From Candidatus Glassiibacteriota bacterium (GTDB lineage Bacteria > Gemmatimonadota > Glassbacteria > GWA2-58-10), in the NCBI GenBank assembly GCA_016934095.1, contig JAFGTO010000372.1, positions 1 to 13,282 on the forward strand: a stretch of 13,282 bases of DNA, written 5' to 3'. Both the position numbers and the translations under genes were made by a program. Positions within the stretch are counted from its first letter, which is position 1. The number at the start of each line of letters is the position of its first letter. This document shows positions 6,374 to 12,901 of the stretch, piece after piece. Below the pieces are notes generated by a model. It was not told the origin of the DNA. It searched no databases and saw only the letters and a program-made list of their open reading frames with translations.

Positions 6374-7231
6374 ATGAAAGCAACGCACTCCAAAAAATCT
6401 TATTTCGACGAGGGGTCCCTTGATCTTTACCTGAAAGAGATAAGCAACTATCCGCTGCTTTCAAGGGAAGATGAGATCGGGTTGGCAAAAGATATAAAAA
6501 AAGGATGCCAGAACTCTCTCGAAAAGCTCACCCGCAGCAACCTGCGTTTCGTGGTCAGCGTGGCCAAAAAGTACCAGAACCAGGGAGTTTCCCTGGCCGA
6601 CCTGATCAACGAGGGTAATGTCGGCTTGATCCGGGCGGCGCACAAGTTCGATGAGACCAAGGGGATCAAGTTCATCTCCTATGCGGTCTGGTGGATCCGC
6701 CAGGCGATCCTGCAGGCACTGGCCGAGCAGTCGCGGATTGTCCGGGTGCCGCTCAACCGTGCCGGGACCCTTTACAAGATCGGCAAGAAAAGCAACATGC
6801 TGACCCAGGAGCTGGGCCGCAAACCCACGGTCGAGGAAATCGCCGAGGGCATGGATATCAGCCTGGAAGAGATCCGCAAGACCCTTTCGATCTCCCAGTC
6901 TCACCTGAGCCTGGATGCACCTCTCACCCCGGGCGAGGACAACCGCCTGCTGGATTACCTGCCCGACAACTACAACCGGGGGCCTGCCGAAAACGCTTTT
7001 GAAAATGCCTTGAGCGATGCGATCGACGAGGGTTTGAGCACGCTGAAAGAGCGCGAGGCCAAAATTCTCCGGCTGTATTTCGGCCTGGGCAACCAGGAGC
7101 CCATGACCCTGGAACAGATCGGCTCGGTGCTGGGAATCACCCGCGAGCGGGTCCGTCAGATCAAAGAAAAAGCTATCAGCCGGCTGCGCCATGTCTCTCG
7201 CAGCAGGGCCCTGCAGTCTTTCCTCAACTGA
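6374..7231 (+). CDS. rpoD: Primary-type RNA polymerase sigma factor, short RpoD/SigA
   Basis: 285-aa sigma-70 family factor that directs RNA polymerase to -10/-35 promoters. Region 1.2 is at about 14-46. Region 2 is at about 50-120, with core-binding DLINEGNVGLIRAAHKFD (76-93) and the -10-reading helix KFISYAVWWIRQAILQAL (99-116), including the paired tryptophans used in melting. Region 3 is at about 125-200. Region 4 is at about 215-285, with helix-turn-helix MTLEQIGSVLGITRERVRQI (244-263). Region 1.1 and the non-conserved insert are missing, as in primary sigma factors of Bacteroidota and related FCB phyla, so this is probably the housekeeping factor; a group 2 paralogue cannot be excluded. 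GGAG lies 11 bases upstream of the ATG. It is co-transcribed with lepB and followed by a terminator. The perfect TTGACA/TATAAT promoter of its own operon fits autogenous transcription. Confidence 0.96.
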   Translation: MKATHSKKSYFDEGSLDLYLKEISNYPLLSREDEIGLAKDIKKGCQNSLEKLTRSNLRFVVSVAKKYQNQGVSLADLINEGNVGLIRAAHKFDETKGIKFISYAVWWIRQAILQALAEQSRIVRVPLNRAGTLYKIGKKSNMLTQELGRKPTVEEIAEGMDISLEEIRKTLSISQSHLSLDAPLTPGEDNRLLDYLPDNYNRGPAENAFENALSDAIDEGLSTLKEREAKILRLYFGLGNQEPMTLEQIGSVLGITRERVRQIKEKAISRLRHVSRSRALQSFLN

Positions 7232-7272
7232 GGCCGGGGCTGCCGGAGCGAAAATAATGCGCAGTGAAAAAT

Positions 7273-7308
7273 CAAGGGGCTGTCCCGGAAGATGGGGGCG
7301 GCCCCTTG
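7273..7308. repeat. Hairpin downstream of rpoD
   Basis: CAAGGGGC (7273-7280) and GCCCCTTG (7301-7308) are perfect 8-base complements around a 20-base loop. There is no T-tract, so it is unlikely to terminate alone. It may protect the 3' end or be an old repeat fragment. Confidence 0.45.
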
Positions 7309-7329
7309 TCAATTACCCGGCGAGCTTTA

Positions 7330-7357
7330 AGCGGACCCTGCGGGGCCCGCTTTTTTG
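7330..7357 (+). terminator. Rho-independent terminator of lepB-rpoD
   Basis: The stem AGCGGACCC (7330-7338) with GGGCCCGCT (7343-7351) has one mismatch and a TGCG loop. The final T of the stem starts a run of seven T (7350 region to 7356), and the structure lies about 100 bases after the rpoD stop. Confidence 0.75.
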
Positions 7358-7672
7358 ATGCCGGTTACCTCCGTTTTTTCCCCCACCCCCCTCGCCGCAG
7401 GTCCCGCCTTTCCGCCGCCGGCAGGCGGACACCTGCCGCAACTGCCTGAGGCCCGGTCTGCGATGCGTCAAACCCGCGCACAGAGCGTGTTTATAGCGCG
7501 GTCCATCCGCCGGGATCCGGCCTGAAAACCACTCTTTACAGATCAGCTCATGCCTTTGGAGAGAGACGCTGAGGCCAGGCTAATTAATTGCTAAAGATTT
7601 TGCCCTCCCGGGTCGATTCCTAAGTTAGAAAGTCTTCTTTTTATTCGGGCGATCATTATACACGGAGGTATA
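7358..7672. other. Gene-free stretch, about 315 bases
   Basis: No gene or recognised RNA. It contains pyrimidine-rich runs near 7375-7392, a GC hairpin CGGCAGG-CGGACA-CCTGCCG (7419-7438) without a T-tract, and an AT-richer end (from about 7580) leading to the small CxxC protein. A small non-coding RNA cannot be excluded, but nothing specific supports one. Confidence 0.5.
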
Positions 7673-7888
7673 ATGTGTAGATATTGTGACGTAGATAAAC
7701 TGAATCTGGATAATTTCGACTCATTTTTCCAGGGGGCGTGCACACAAGGCTTTAAAAGCATGATCTGCAAGCATTGTTCGAGAACTTTCATCACCGACTT
7801 CGTATTTTTCAGCGGACAGGCACCCGAAAACCAGAACAACCTCGCTTTGACTCCGGCGGAAGAGACAAACTGTATCCAGCTTTCGTAG
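7673..7888 (+). CDS. Small CxxC...CxxC protein, probable zinc ribbon
   Basis: 71-aa protein of unrecognised family. Two cysteine pairs, C2-x2-C5 (MCRYC) and C32-x2-C35 (CKHC), are 26 residues apart, which suits a small zinc-binding ribbon; further cysteines are C23 and C67. There is no signal peptide or membrane segment. Support for being real: a strong GGAGG 4-5 bases before the ATG, the paired cysteine pattern, and a strong terminator starting 86 bases after the stop. Against: short length, AT-richer codons than its neighbours, and a tail of about 25 residues that looks unstructured. The start region GGTATAATG also contains a TATAAT sequence overlapping the ATG, probably by chance because no -35 is correctly spaced. 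It stands alone, with no operon partner. Confidence 0.55.
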   Translation: MCRYCDVDKLNLDNFDSFFQGACTQGFKSMICKHCSRTFITDFVFFSGQAPENQNNLALTPAEETNCIQLS

Positions 7889-7974
7889 CTTTCAGCGCCG
7901 GAAAAAACTTAATATTGAAGACTCTCCGCAGCCAGCCCCACGGAATACGCCCGCTGGCCGATCCAACTACGGAA

Positions 7975-8014
7975 AACCTTCCGGCCCCGATCTCCGAGGG
8001 GTCGGGAGGTTTTT
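7975..8014 (+). terminator. Strong rho-independent terminator
   Basis: A 14-bp stem, AACCTTCCGGCCCC (7975-7988) with GGGGTCGGGAGGTT (7998-8011), uses two G-U pairs and a 9-base loop, with the T-run at 8010-8014. It terminates transcription from the small CxxC gene and insulates the next operon. Confidence 0.8.
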
Positions 8015-8121
8015 ACTTGCCGGCCGTTACTTCTTCCCCTTTCCCCAGCTACTTGACACCGAAGGCTTGCTCGTTTCCATTCAACCATCTTTGCCCCGTC
8101 GCCGCCTCCGGCGAAACAAGT

Positions 8122-8150
8122 TTGAAAAAAATCTCTGGGTCTGGTATAAT
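8122..8150 (+). promoter_or_regulatory. Extended -10 sigma-70 promoter (upstream of tandem pair)
   Basis: TTGAAA (8122-8127), 17 bp, TATAAT (8145-8150) preceded by TGG, giving an extended -10: 11 of 12 consensus matches. It would start transcripts near 8157, about 97 bases before the helical-protein gene. Confidence 0.7.
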
Positions 8151-8177
8151 AGGTGGAACAGGACCGTACAGTTGTGC

Positions 8178-8206
8178 TTGACAAATAATGTATTATTTTA
8201 TAAATT
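8178..8206 (+). promoter_or_regulatory. Second promoter with overlapping palindrome
   Basis: TTGACA (8178-8183) is followed by TATAAA at 15 bp (8199-8204) or TAAATT at 17 bp (8201-8206). A perfect palindrome AAATAAT-GT-ATTATTT (8183-8198) fills the spacer, an operator-like position. The flanking sequence up to 8235 is strongly AT-rich. Confidence 0.5.
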
Positions 8207-8253
8207 ATTATAAAGCTTGCAATATAATTAATTTGCCTCCCGGGGGCCTTTTA

Positions 8254-8586
8254 ATGAATAAAATCGAAAAAAAACTCCACGACTCCAGAAAAGCCTACCT
8301 GGAACTTCAGCAGGCCATGGTGGACCTCGAAGCCTCCAGGCACCTGGTACACTTCTCAGATGATGTCCACGATAAACTGGCCTCGGTCCGCCTGATTTTC
8401 GACTACATTTTCACCAAGTTCGGCAACCAGGATTTCCGCCGCGACTGCATCGTGGATTTCAAAGTCAGCGAAATGGAAAACATCCTCGAGGCTCTCGACA
8501 GCTTTGTCGCCGGCTACCAGGACCTGATCAAATCCTACAGGGAAAAACCCGCCGCCAAAAACCTCAGCCAGCAAAACAGCGCCTGA
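8254..8586 (+). CDS. Small helical cytoplasmic protein, unknown function
   Basis: 110-aa protein of unrecognised family. The ATG at 8254 is chosen because the longer in-frame start at 8188 falls inside a promoter and would add an odd Tyr/Asn-rich leader. The ribosome-binding site is poor (GGGGG 7 bases upstream). The protein is soluble and largely helical: residues 1-26 form a charged amphipathic helix with heptad-like spacing (IEKKLHDSRKAYLELQQAM), the middle contains RLIFDYIFTKFGNQDFRRD, and a helix from about 70-95 precedes a polar tail. There are no Cys pairs, catalytic motifs or membrane segments. It is the first gene after tandem promoters, and the symporter starts 120 bases downstream in the same direction without a terminator between, so co-transcription is likely. 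A regulatory or partner-binding role is a guess. Confidence 0.6.
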   Translation: MNKIEKKLHDSRKAYLELQQAMVDLEASRHLVHFSDDVHDKLASVRLIFDYIFTKFGNQDFRRDCIVDFKVSEMENILEALDSFVAGYQDLIKSYREKPAAKNLSQQNSA

Positions 8587-8706
8587 GGCACTGCCGCCTG
8601 TCAAGACTATTGCGTTTTAGCCGCCTCTTGCCGAATTTTCTTTCTGTCTTGCCCGGTTCGATGAGCCCCTCAGCCCCCCGTTCAGCCTGCGAGGAAACAT
8701 GTCTTA

Positions 8707-10191
8707 ATGATACATCTGCCCACAGCGGATATCGTGGTGCTCGCGGCCTACCTGTTGCTGGTGACCGGTTTCGGGGTGGCCCTGGCTCGCCGCCAGGTGG
8801 ACAGCAGGGCCTATTTCCTGGGAAACCGCAACATCCCCTGGTGGGCGGTCTGCCTCTCGGTGGTGGCCACCGAGACCAGCGTGCTGACTTTCATCGGGGT
8901 GCCTGCGCTCTCCTACGAGGGCGACCTCCGTTTCCTGCAGCTCACGGCCGGCTACCTGGCGGCCAGGATCCTGCTTGCGGTCTTTTTCCTGCCGGCCTTT
9001 CTGGAACAGGACACTTACACCGTATACGGGTTCCTGACCCGCAGGTTCGGGCCGCGGGCCAGGTCTTACGCCGCCGGGCTTTTTTTTGCGACCCAGATCC
9101 TGGGCAGCGGGGTCCGTCTCTACGCCGCCGCCCTGGTGCTGGCAGCCGTGCTCGAGGTCAACAGCATAGCCACCGCCATAGTGCTGATCGCCGGGGTGAC
9201 TATCCTCTACACCTGGGCCGGCGGGATCAGTGCGGTGATCTGGACCGACTGCCTGCAGGCGGTGATCATGATCGGCGGCGGGGTGCTGGCCCTCTGGCTG
9301 CTGGCCGGGATGTTCCCGCAAGGGCTTTCCGGGGTGCTGGCCGTTGCCGCGACCGAGGGCAAGCTTCGCCTGTGGGATTTCACCCCGAGCCTGACCAGCA
9401 ACTATACTTTCTGGAGCGGACTGGTGGGCGGGACGTTCCTGGGCATGGCCTCCCACGGCACGGACCAGGTGCTGGCCCAGCGCCTGCTGACCAGCCGCAG
9501 CCTGGCCGACGGCAGGAAAGCGATCGTGGGCTCGGCCCTGATCATTATCCCGCAGTTCCTGCTGTTCCTGCTGATCGGAGTGCTGCTGCACTACTATTAC
9601 CTGGCCAACCCCCCGGCCGTGCCTTTCGAAAAAGCGGACCAGATCTTCCCGCATTTCATCGTGCACCGCTTCCCGCCGGTGGCTGCAGGCCTGGTGGTGG
9701 CGGCCATGTTCGGCGCGGCCATGTCCACCCTCGACTCCGGCATCCAGGCCCTGAGCGTAAGCACGGTAATGGATGTAGTCCGACCGCTGTCGCGCAGCCG
9801 GCGCCCGGAGTCCGGCTATCTGGGGCTGAGCCGCGTGCTGGTGGTCTTCTGGGGCGCGGTGCTGGTGGTTGTGGCCCTCTTCGCCGAGGGCTGGGGTCCG
9901 GTGCTCGAAACCGGCCTGACCGTGGCCTCTTATACTTACGGCCCCCTGCTCGGGCTTTTCCTGCTCGGCTTCTTTACCCGGGTCAGCGCCTCCCGGGCGG
10001 TAACGACCGCAGTGGCGGCCGGGCTGGCCGGGATCGTGCTGGTGGTCAGGCTCACCGGCCTGGCCTTTACCTGGTACGTGTTTACCGGCGCCCTGATCAC
10101 CGTGGCCACCGGCCTGGCAGTCCAGCGCCTGGGCGCGGGCAGGTCGGCACCTCCGCCCGGGCAGGCCCGTGGTGAAGAGCCGGCAAAATGA
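8707..10191 (+). CDS. Sodium:solute symporter (SSS family)
   Basis: 494-aa inner-membrane transporter of the solute:sodium symporter family (TC 2.A.21), which couples Na+ entry to uptake of sugars, amino acids, carboxylates or similar solutes. About 13 hydrophobic segments are visible. Family signatures include FLGNRNIPWW (37-46) leading to ATETSVLTFIG (54-64), GTDQVLAQRLL (251-261) after segment 6, and AAMFGAAMSTLDSG (332-345), whose Ser340/Thr341 correspond to the Na+-site residues of the LeuT-fold TM8. The C-terminus (476-494) is polar and Pro-rich. The substrate cannot be read from the sequence. The ATG at 8707 overlaps the stop of a two-codon reading frame (ATG TCT TAA, 8699-8707), and GAGGA lies 11 bases upstream. 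The Mur-ligase gene starts 15 bases after the stop, so the two are probably translated from one message; this hints at uptake of a cell-wall or amino-sugar compound. Confidence 0.93.
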   Translation: MIHLPTADIVVLAAYLLLVTGFGVALARRQVDSRAYFLGNRNIPWWAVCLSVVATETSVLTFIGVPALSYEGDLRFLQLTAGYLAARILLAVFFLPAFLEQDTYTVYGFLTRRFGPRARSYAAGLFFATQILGSGVRLYAAALVLAAVLEVNSIATAIVLIAGVTILYTWAGGISAVIWTDCLQAVIMIGGGVLALWLLAGMFPQGLSGVLAVAATEGKLRLWDFTPSLTSNYTFWSGLVGGTFLGMASHGTDQVLAQRLLTSRSLADGRKAIVGSALIIIPQFLLFLLIGVLLHYYYLANPPAVPFEKADQIFPHFIVHRFPPVAAGLVVAAMFGAAMSTLDSGIQALSVSTVMDVVRPLSRSRRPESGYLGLSRVLVVFWGAVLVVVALFAEGWGPVLETGLTVASYTYGPLLGLFLLGFFTRVSASRAVTTAVAAGLAGIVLVVRLTGLAFTWYVFTGALITVATGLAVQRLGAGRSAPPPGQARGEEPAK

Positions 10192-10206
10192 TACTGGAGC
10201 GCACCG

Positions 10207-11613
10207 ATGGAAATCGACCTCGAACGACTGAATAACATTTTTTTCTCGGGTATCGCCGGCAGCGGCATGAGCGCCCTGGCCCAAGTACTCAACCAGGGCG
10301 GCAGAAAAGTCTCCGGGTCCGACCGCAAGTTCGACCGTGGGGAAAGCCCGGGCCTGAAAGAGAAACTGGCCTCGCAGGGCATCCGGATAGCGCCGCAGGA
10401 TGGCTCCGGAGTCGCCGCCGGGCTGGATGCGCTGGTGGTCTCCACGGCCGTGGAGCAGGACACCCCGGACTATGCCAGGGCCACGGCCCTGGGCCTGGCA
10501 GTGATACCCCGCCCCGCCCTGCTGGCCGCCCTGGTGAACAGCCACCGGGGCCTGTGTTTCGCCGGCACCAGCGGCAAATCCACCGCCAGCGCCCTGGCCG
10601 CATTCGTGCTCAGCGAGCTGGGTTACAGCCCCAATGTGATCACCGGCGCACCCCTGGTCAACTACCAGGACGGCCCTACCACCGGCAATGCGCTCAAGGG
10701 CACGGGCGAGGTCTACTGCGTGGAGGCCTGCGAAAGCGATGGCTCGGTGGTGAGCTACCGGCCGGCCGTGGGTGTGATCCTCAACATCCAGCGCGACCAC
10801 CACGAGATCCCAGACCTGCTGCCGATGTTCTCCACCTTTGCCGCCGCCTGCCGGGAAACCCTGGTAATCAACGCCGACTGCCCCAACCTCTCCAGGGTCG
10901 AGCTGCCCGGCAGTATCAAAACCGTTCGTTTCGGCATCGAGAGCGCCAGGGCAGAGCTGCGGGCTGGCTCTCTCGGGCTGGCGCCTTTCGGCGCCGCCTT
11001 CCGGGTGGGGGGCCTCAGCCTGGAAAGCCCCCTGCCTGGCAGGTACAATGTCTACAACGTGCTGGCCGCCCTGGCAGCCTGCGAGGCTCTCGGGGTGCAA
11101 AGGGAGGATTTCGCCCGGCTGCTGCCGCTGTTCCGGGGCGTGGCGCGACGTTTCCAGAAAGTGGGTAAGGAGAGAGGGGTTACCGTGATCGATGACTACG
11201 CCCACAACCCGGACAAGGTAGCCGCGGTGCTGGCCGCGGTAAAGGGCTGGCCGCGGCTGAGGAGGCTGATCGCGGTCTTCCAGCCCCACGGGTACGGTCC
11301 GACCCGCTTTTTCTTCGAGGACATGGTGCGGACTTTCACCAGCCTGCTCGGGTCCGATGACCTGCTGGTGCTGCCGGAGATTTACTATGCCGGGGGTACG
11401 GTGGCGCGGGACATCTCGAGCCGGGACCTGGCCCGGCGGGTGTCTGCGGCCGGACTGAACGCTCTTTATTTCGAGGACCGCCGGGAGGCGGTCCCGGTTA
11501 TTGCCGGGGCGGCCGGAGAGGGCGACGTGGTGCTGGTGATGGGCGCCCGGGATGATTCGCTGACCGATTTCTGCCGTGAGGTGCTGCAGGCTCTCAAAGC
11601 CGGGGAAAACTGA
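10207..11613 (+). CDS. MurC-like Mur ligase, divergent
   Basis: 468-aa member of the Mur ligase family (ATP-dependent amide-bond formation on UDP-muramyl substrates), closest in layout to UDP-N-acetylmuramate:L-alanine ligase. The N-terminal Rossmann domain has FFSGIAGSGMSALA (12-25) and VSGSD (35-39). The P-loop is AGTSGKST (119-126), where MurC and Mpl normally have GTHGKTT. EACESDGS (173-180) and NIQRDHHE (193-200) match the MurC metal and substrate segment. GRYNVYNVLAALA (278-290) replaces the usual GxHNxxN. RRFQ (314-317) is the ATP segment, followed by DDYAHNP (329-335) and FQPHGYGPTR (358-367) in the C-terminal domain. GGAG lies 7 bases upstream of the ATG. There is no dcw cluster nearby, so this is probably an accessory ligase rather than the housekeeping MurC. 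An Mpl-like recycling role, or a different small-molecule ligation, is possible. The symporter upstream is the likely functional partner. Confidence 0.85.
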   Translation: MEIDLERLNNIFFSGIAGSGMSALAQVLNQGGRKVSGSDRKFDRGESPGLKEKLASQGIRIAPQDGSGVAAGLDALVVSTAVEQDTPDYARATALGLAVIPRPALLAALVNSHRGLCFAGTSGKSTASALAAFVLSELGYSPNVITGAPLVNYQDGPTTGNALKGTGEVYCVEACESDGSVVSYRPAVGVILNIQRDHHEIPDLLPMFSTFAAACRETLVINADCPNLSRVELPGSIKTVRFGIESARAELRAGSLGLAPFGAAFRVGGLSLESPLPGRYNVYNVLAALAACEALGVQREDFARLLPLFRGVARRFQKVGKERGVTVIDDYAHNPDKVAAVLAAVKGWPRLRRLIAVFQPHGYGPTRFFFEDMVRTFTSLLGSDDLLVLPEIYYAGGTVARDISSRDLARRVSAAGLNALYFEDRREAVPVIAGAAGEGDVVLVMGARDDSLTDFCREVLQALKAGEN

Positions 11614-11682
11614 CTCGGGCCGCAGGCTGCAGGGTGTTTATGGTAATTCCCGGCATGATCGGCCTGCCCTCCCGGACGAGGT

Positions 11683-12855
11683 TCAGCCTTTAACGAGGGA
11701 CGCCTGCTCCAGCAGTTGCCCCGCTCTTTCCAGCTCCCGGTCCTCCTTGGCGAAACAGAAGCGCAGCCAGGTCCGGTCCGCACCGCCAGAGTAGAAGCTC
11801 GCCGCCGGCACCGAGGCTATCCCGGTCTCATCCAGCAGGCGGTTGGCGGCCTCGAGCGAGCCCACCGCCCCGTAGCGCTCCGAATAGTCCGCCAGCAGGA
11901 AGTAGGTCCCCTCCAGGGGCAGGGGCGCGAAGCCGAACTTTTCCAGCGCCCGGCTCAGGAGCTCCCGCTTGGAGCCGTAGATCCGCCGCAGGCTGTCGTA
12001 GTAGCCCGGGTCGAGCTCTCCCAGGGCGGAGGCCACCCCTGCCTGCAGCGGCCGGGGCGCGCAGATGTAGATCAGGTCGCTGACCAGGGCCATTTTCCCG
12101 ATCACCGCAGCAGGCCCTGCCGCATAGCCCAGGCGCCAGCCGGTCATGGCGAGAGTCTTGCTGAACCCGGAGACTGTTACCGTGCGGCCGGCCATTCCCT
12201 CCAGCGCCCCGATGCTCAAGTGCCTGTGCCCGCCGAAAGTGATATACTCGTAGATCTCGTCCGTGATAACCCAGAGGTCGTATTTCCTGCAGAGCCCGGC
12301 GATCTTTTCCATCTCCAGGCCGGAGAAAACCTTGCCCATGGGGTTGGCCGGGGTATTGAGCAGCAGGGCTTTCACCCCGCCGGCCAGCAGCTCTTCCAGG
12401 CGCGCGAAGTCTATGCTCCAGTCCGGGGGCTCGAGCCGCAGGGCGACCGGCTCGAACCCGAGGATTTTCAGGGTGCCCGCGTGGTAGCCATAGAACGGCT
12501 CGAAAACCAGCACCCGGTCGCCAGCCTCGAGCAGGGCCAGCAGGGCGCAGGTGTAGCCCCCGGTGGCCCCGCTGGTAACCGTGATCTCGGTCTCCGGGTC
12601 GGCGCTGATCCCGTTGAAAGCCTTCAGCTTTTCGGCGATTTTCTCCCTCAGGCAGGCCAGGCCGTTCATGGGGGCGTAGGTGTTGTTGTCCTGGCGGATC
12701 GCCCGGCAGGCCGCCTCCTTGACCGGACCCGGAGTGGGCAGGTCGCAGAGGCCCTGGGAGAGGTTGACTCCTCCCATTTCCACGGCCCGGCGGGTCATCG
12801 AGCGGATCTCGGACTGTCTCAGGTCGGCGGTGCGGGAGGCGAGGGGGCGGGGCAT
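11683..12855 (-). CDS. PLP-dependent class I/II aminotransferase (YbdL/KAT-like)
   Basis: 390-aa fold-type I aminotransferase that transfers amino groups between an amino acid and a 2-oxo acid in the cytoplasm. Visible residues: NLSQGLCD (31-38) in the N-terminal arm; TYAPMNGLACLRE (59-71); SGATGGY (95-101), the PLP phosphate loop; NTPANP (167-172) with Asn171; TDEIYEY (198-204) with Asp199 and Tyr202; SGFSKT (229-234) with Schiff-base Lys233 followed by MTGWRLGY; and Arg365 in WLRFCFAK, which binds the substrate carboxylate. The order and spacing resemble E. coli YbdL (methionine aminotransferase) and kynurenine aminotransferases more than aspartate enzymes, but the substrate is not settled. 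The ATG at 12855 has AAGGGA 8 bases upstream. The gene converges on the MurC-like gene with 69 bases between stops and no obvious terminator. It is the last GC-rich gene before the AT-rich tract. Confidence 0.93.
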   Translation of the reverse strand: MPRPLASRTADLRQSEIRSMTRRAVEMGGVNLSQGLCDLPTPGPVKEAACRAIRQDNNTYAPMNGLACLREKIAEKLKAFNGISADPETEITVTSGATGGYTCALLALLEAGDRVLVFEPFYGYHAGTLKILGFEPVALRLEPPDWSIDFARLEELLAGGVKALLLNTPANPMGKVFSGLEMEKIAGLCRKYDLWVITDEIYEYITFGGHRHLSIGALEGMAGRTVTVSGFSKTLAMTGWRLGYAAGPAAVIGKMALVSDLIYICAPRPLQAGVASALGELDPGYYDSLRRIYGSKRELLSRALEKFGFAPLPLEGTYFLLADYSERYGAVGSLEAANRLLDETGIASVPAASFYSGGADRTWLRFCFAKEDRELERAGQLLEQASLVKG

Positions 12856-12872
12856 GGGTTTGTTCCCTTTAC

Positions 12873-12901
12873 GTTATAGTAATCATACTCATAGTTTTAG
12901 A
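12873..12901 (-). promoter_or_regulatory. Possible weak promoter of the aminotransferase gene
   Basis: On the minus strand, TATAAC (12873-12878) lies 17 bp after TCTAAA (12896-12901). The -10 is good and the -35 poor. It sits exactly at the boundary with the AT-rich tract. Confidence 0.3.

Noticed and set aside
7232..7672. Possible 6S, SRP or tmRNA gene after rpoD
   Set aside because: No conserved sequence signature of these RNAs was found, and the hairpins present are explained by a terminator and simple GC-rich inverted repeats.
7909..8184. 91-codon minus-strand frame
   Set aside because: It spans the strong terminator at 7975-8014 and the tandem promoters, has no ribosome-binding site and shows no motif.
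8188..8253. Earlier start for the 110-aa protein
   Set aside because: The extra 22 codons lie within the -10 region and leader of the second promoter, are AT-rich and have no ribosome-binding site.
8704..11289. 861-codon open frame on the minus strand
   Set aside because: It is antisense to the symporter and Mur-ligase genes, both of which show clear family motifs. Its product is Gln/Gly/His/Arg-rich with no domain.
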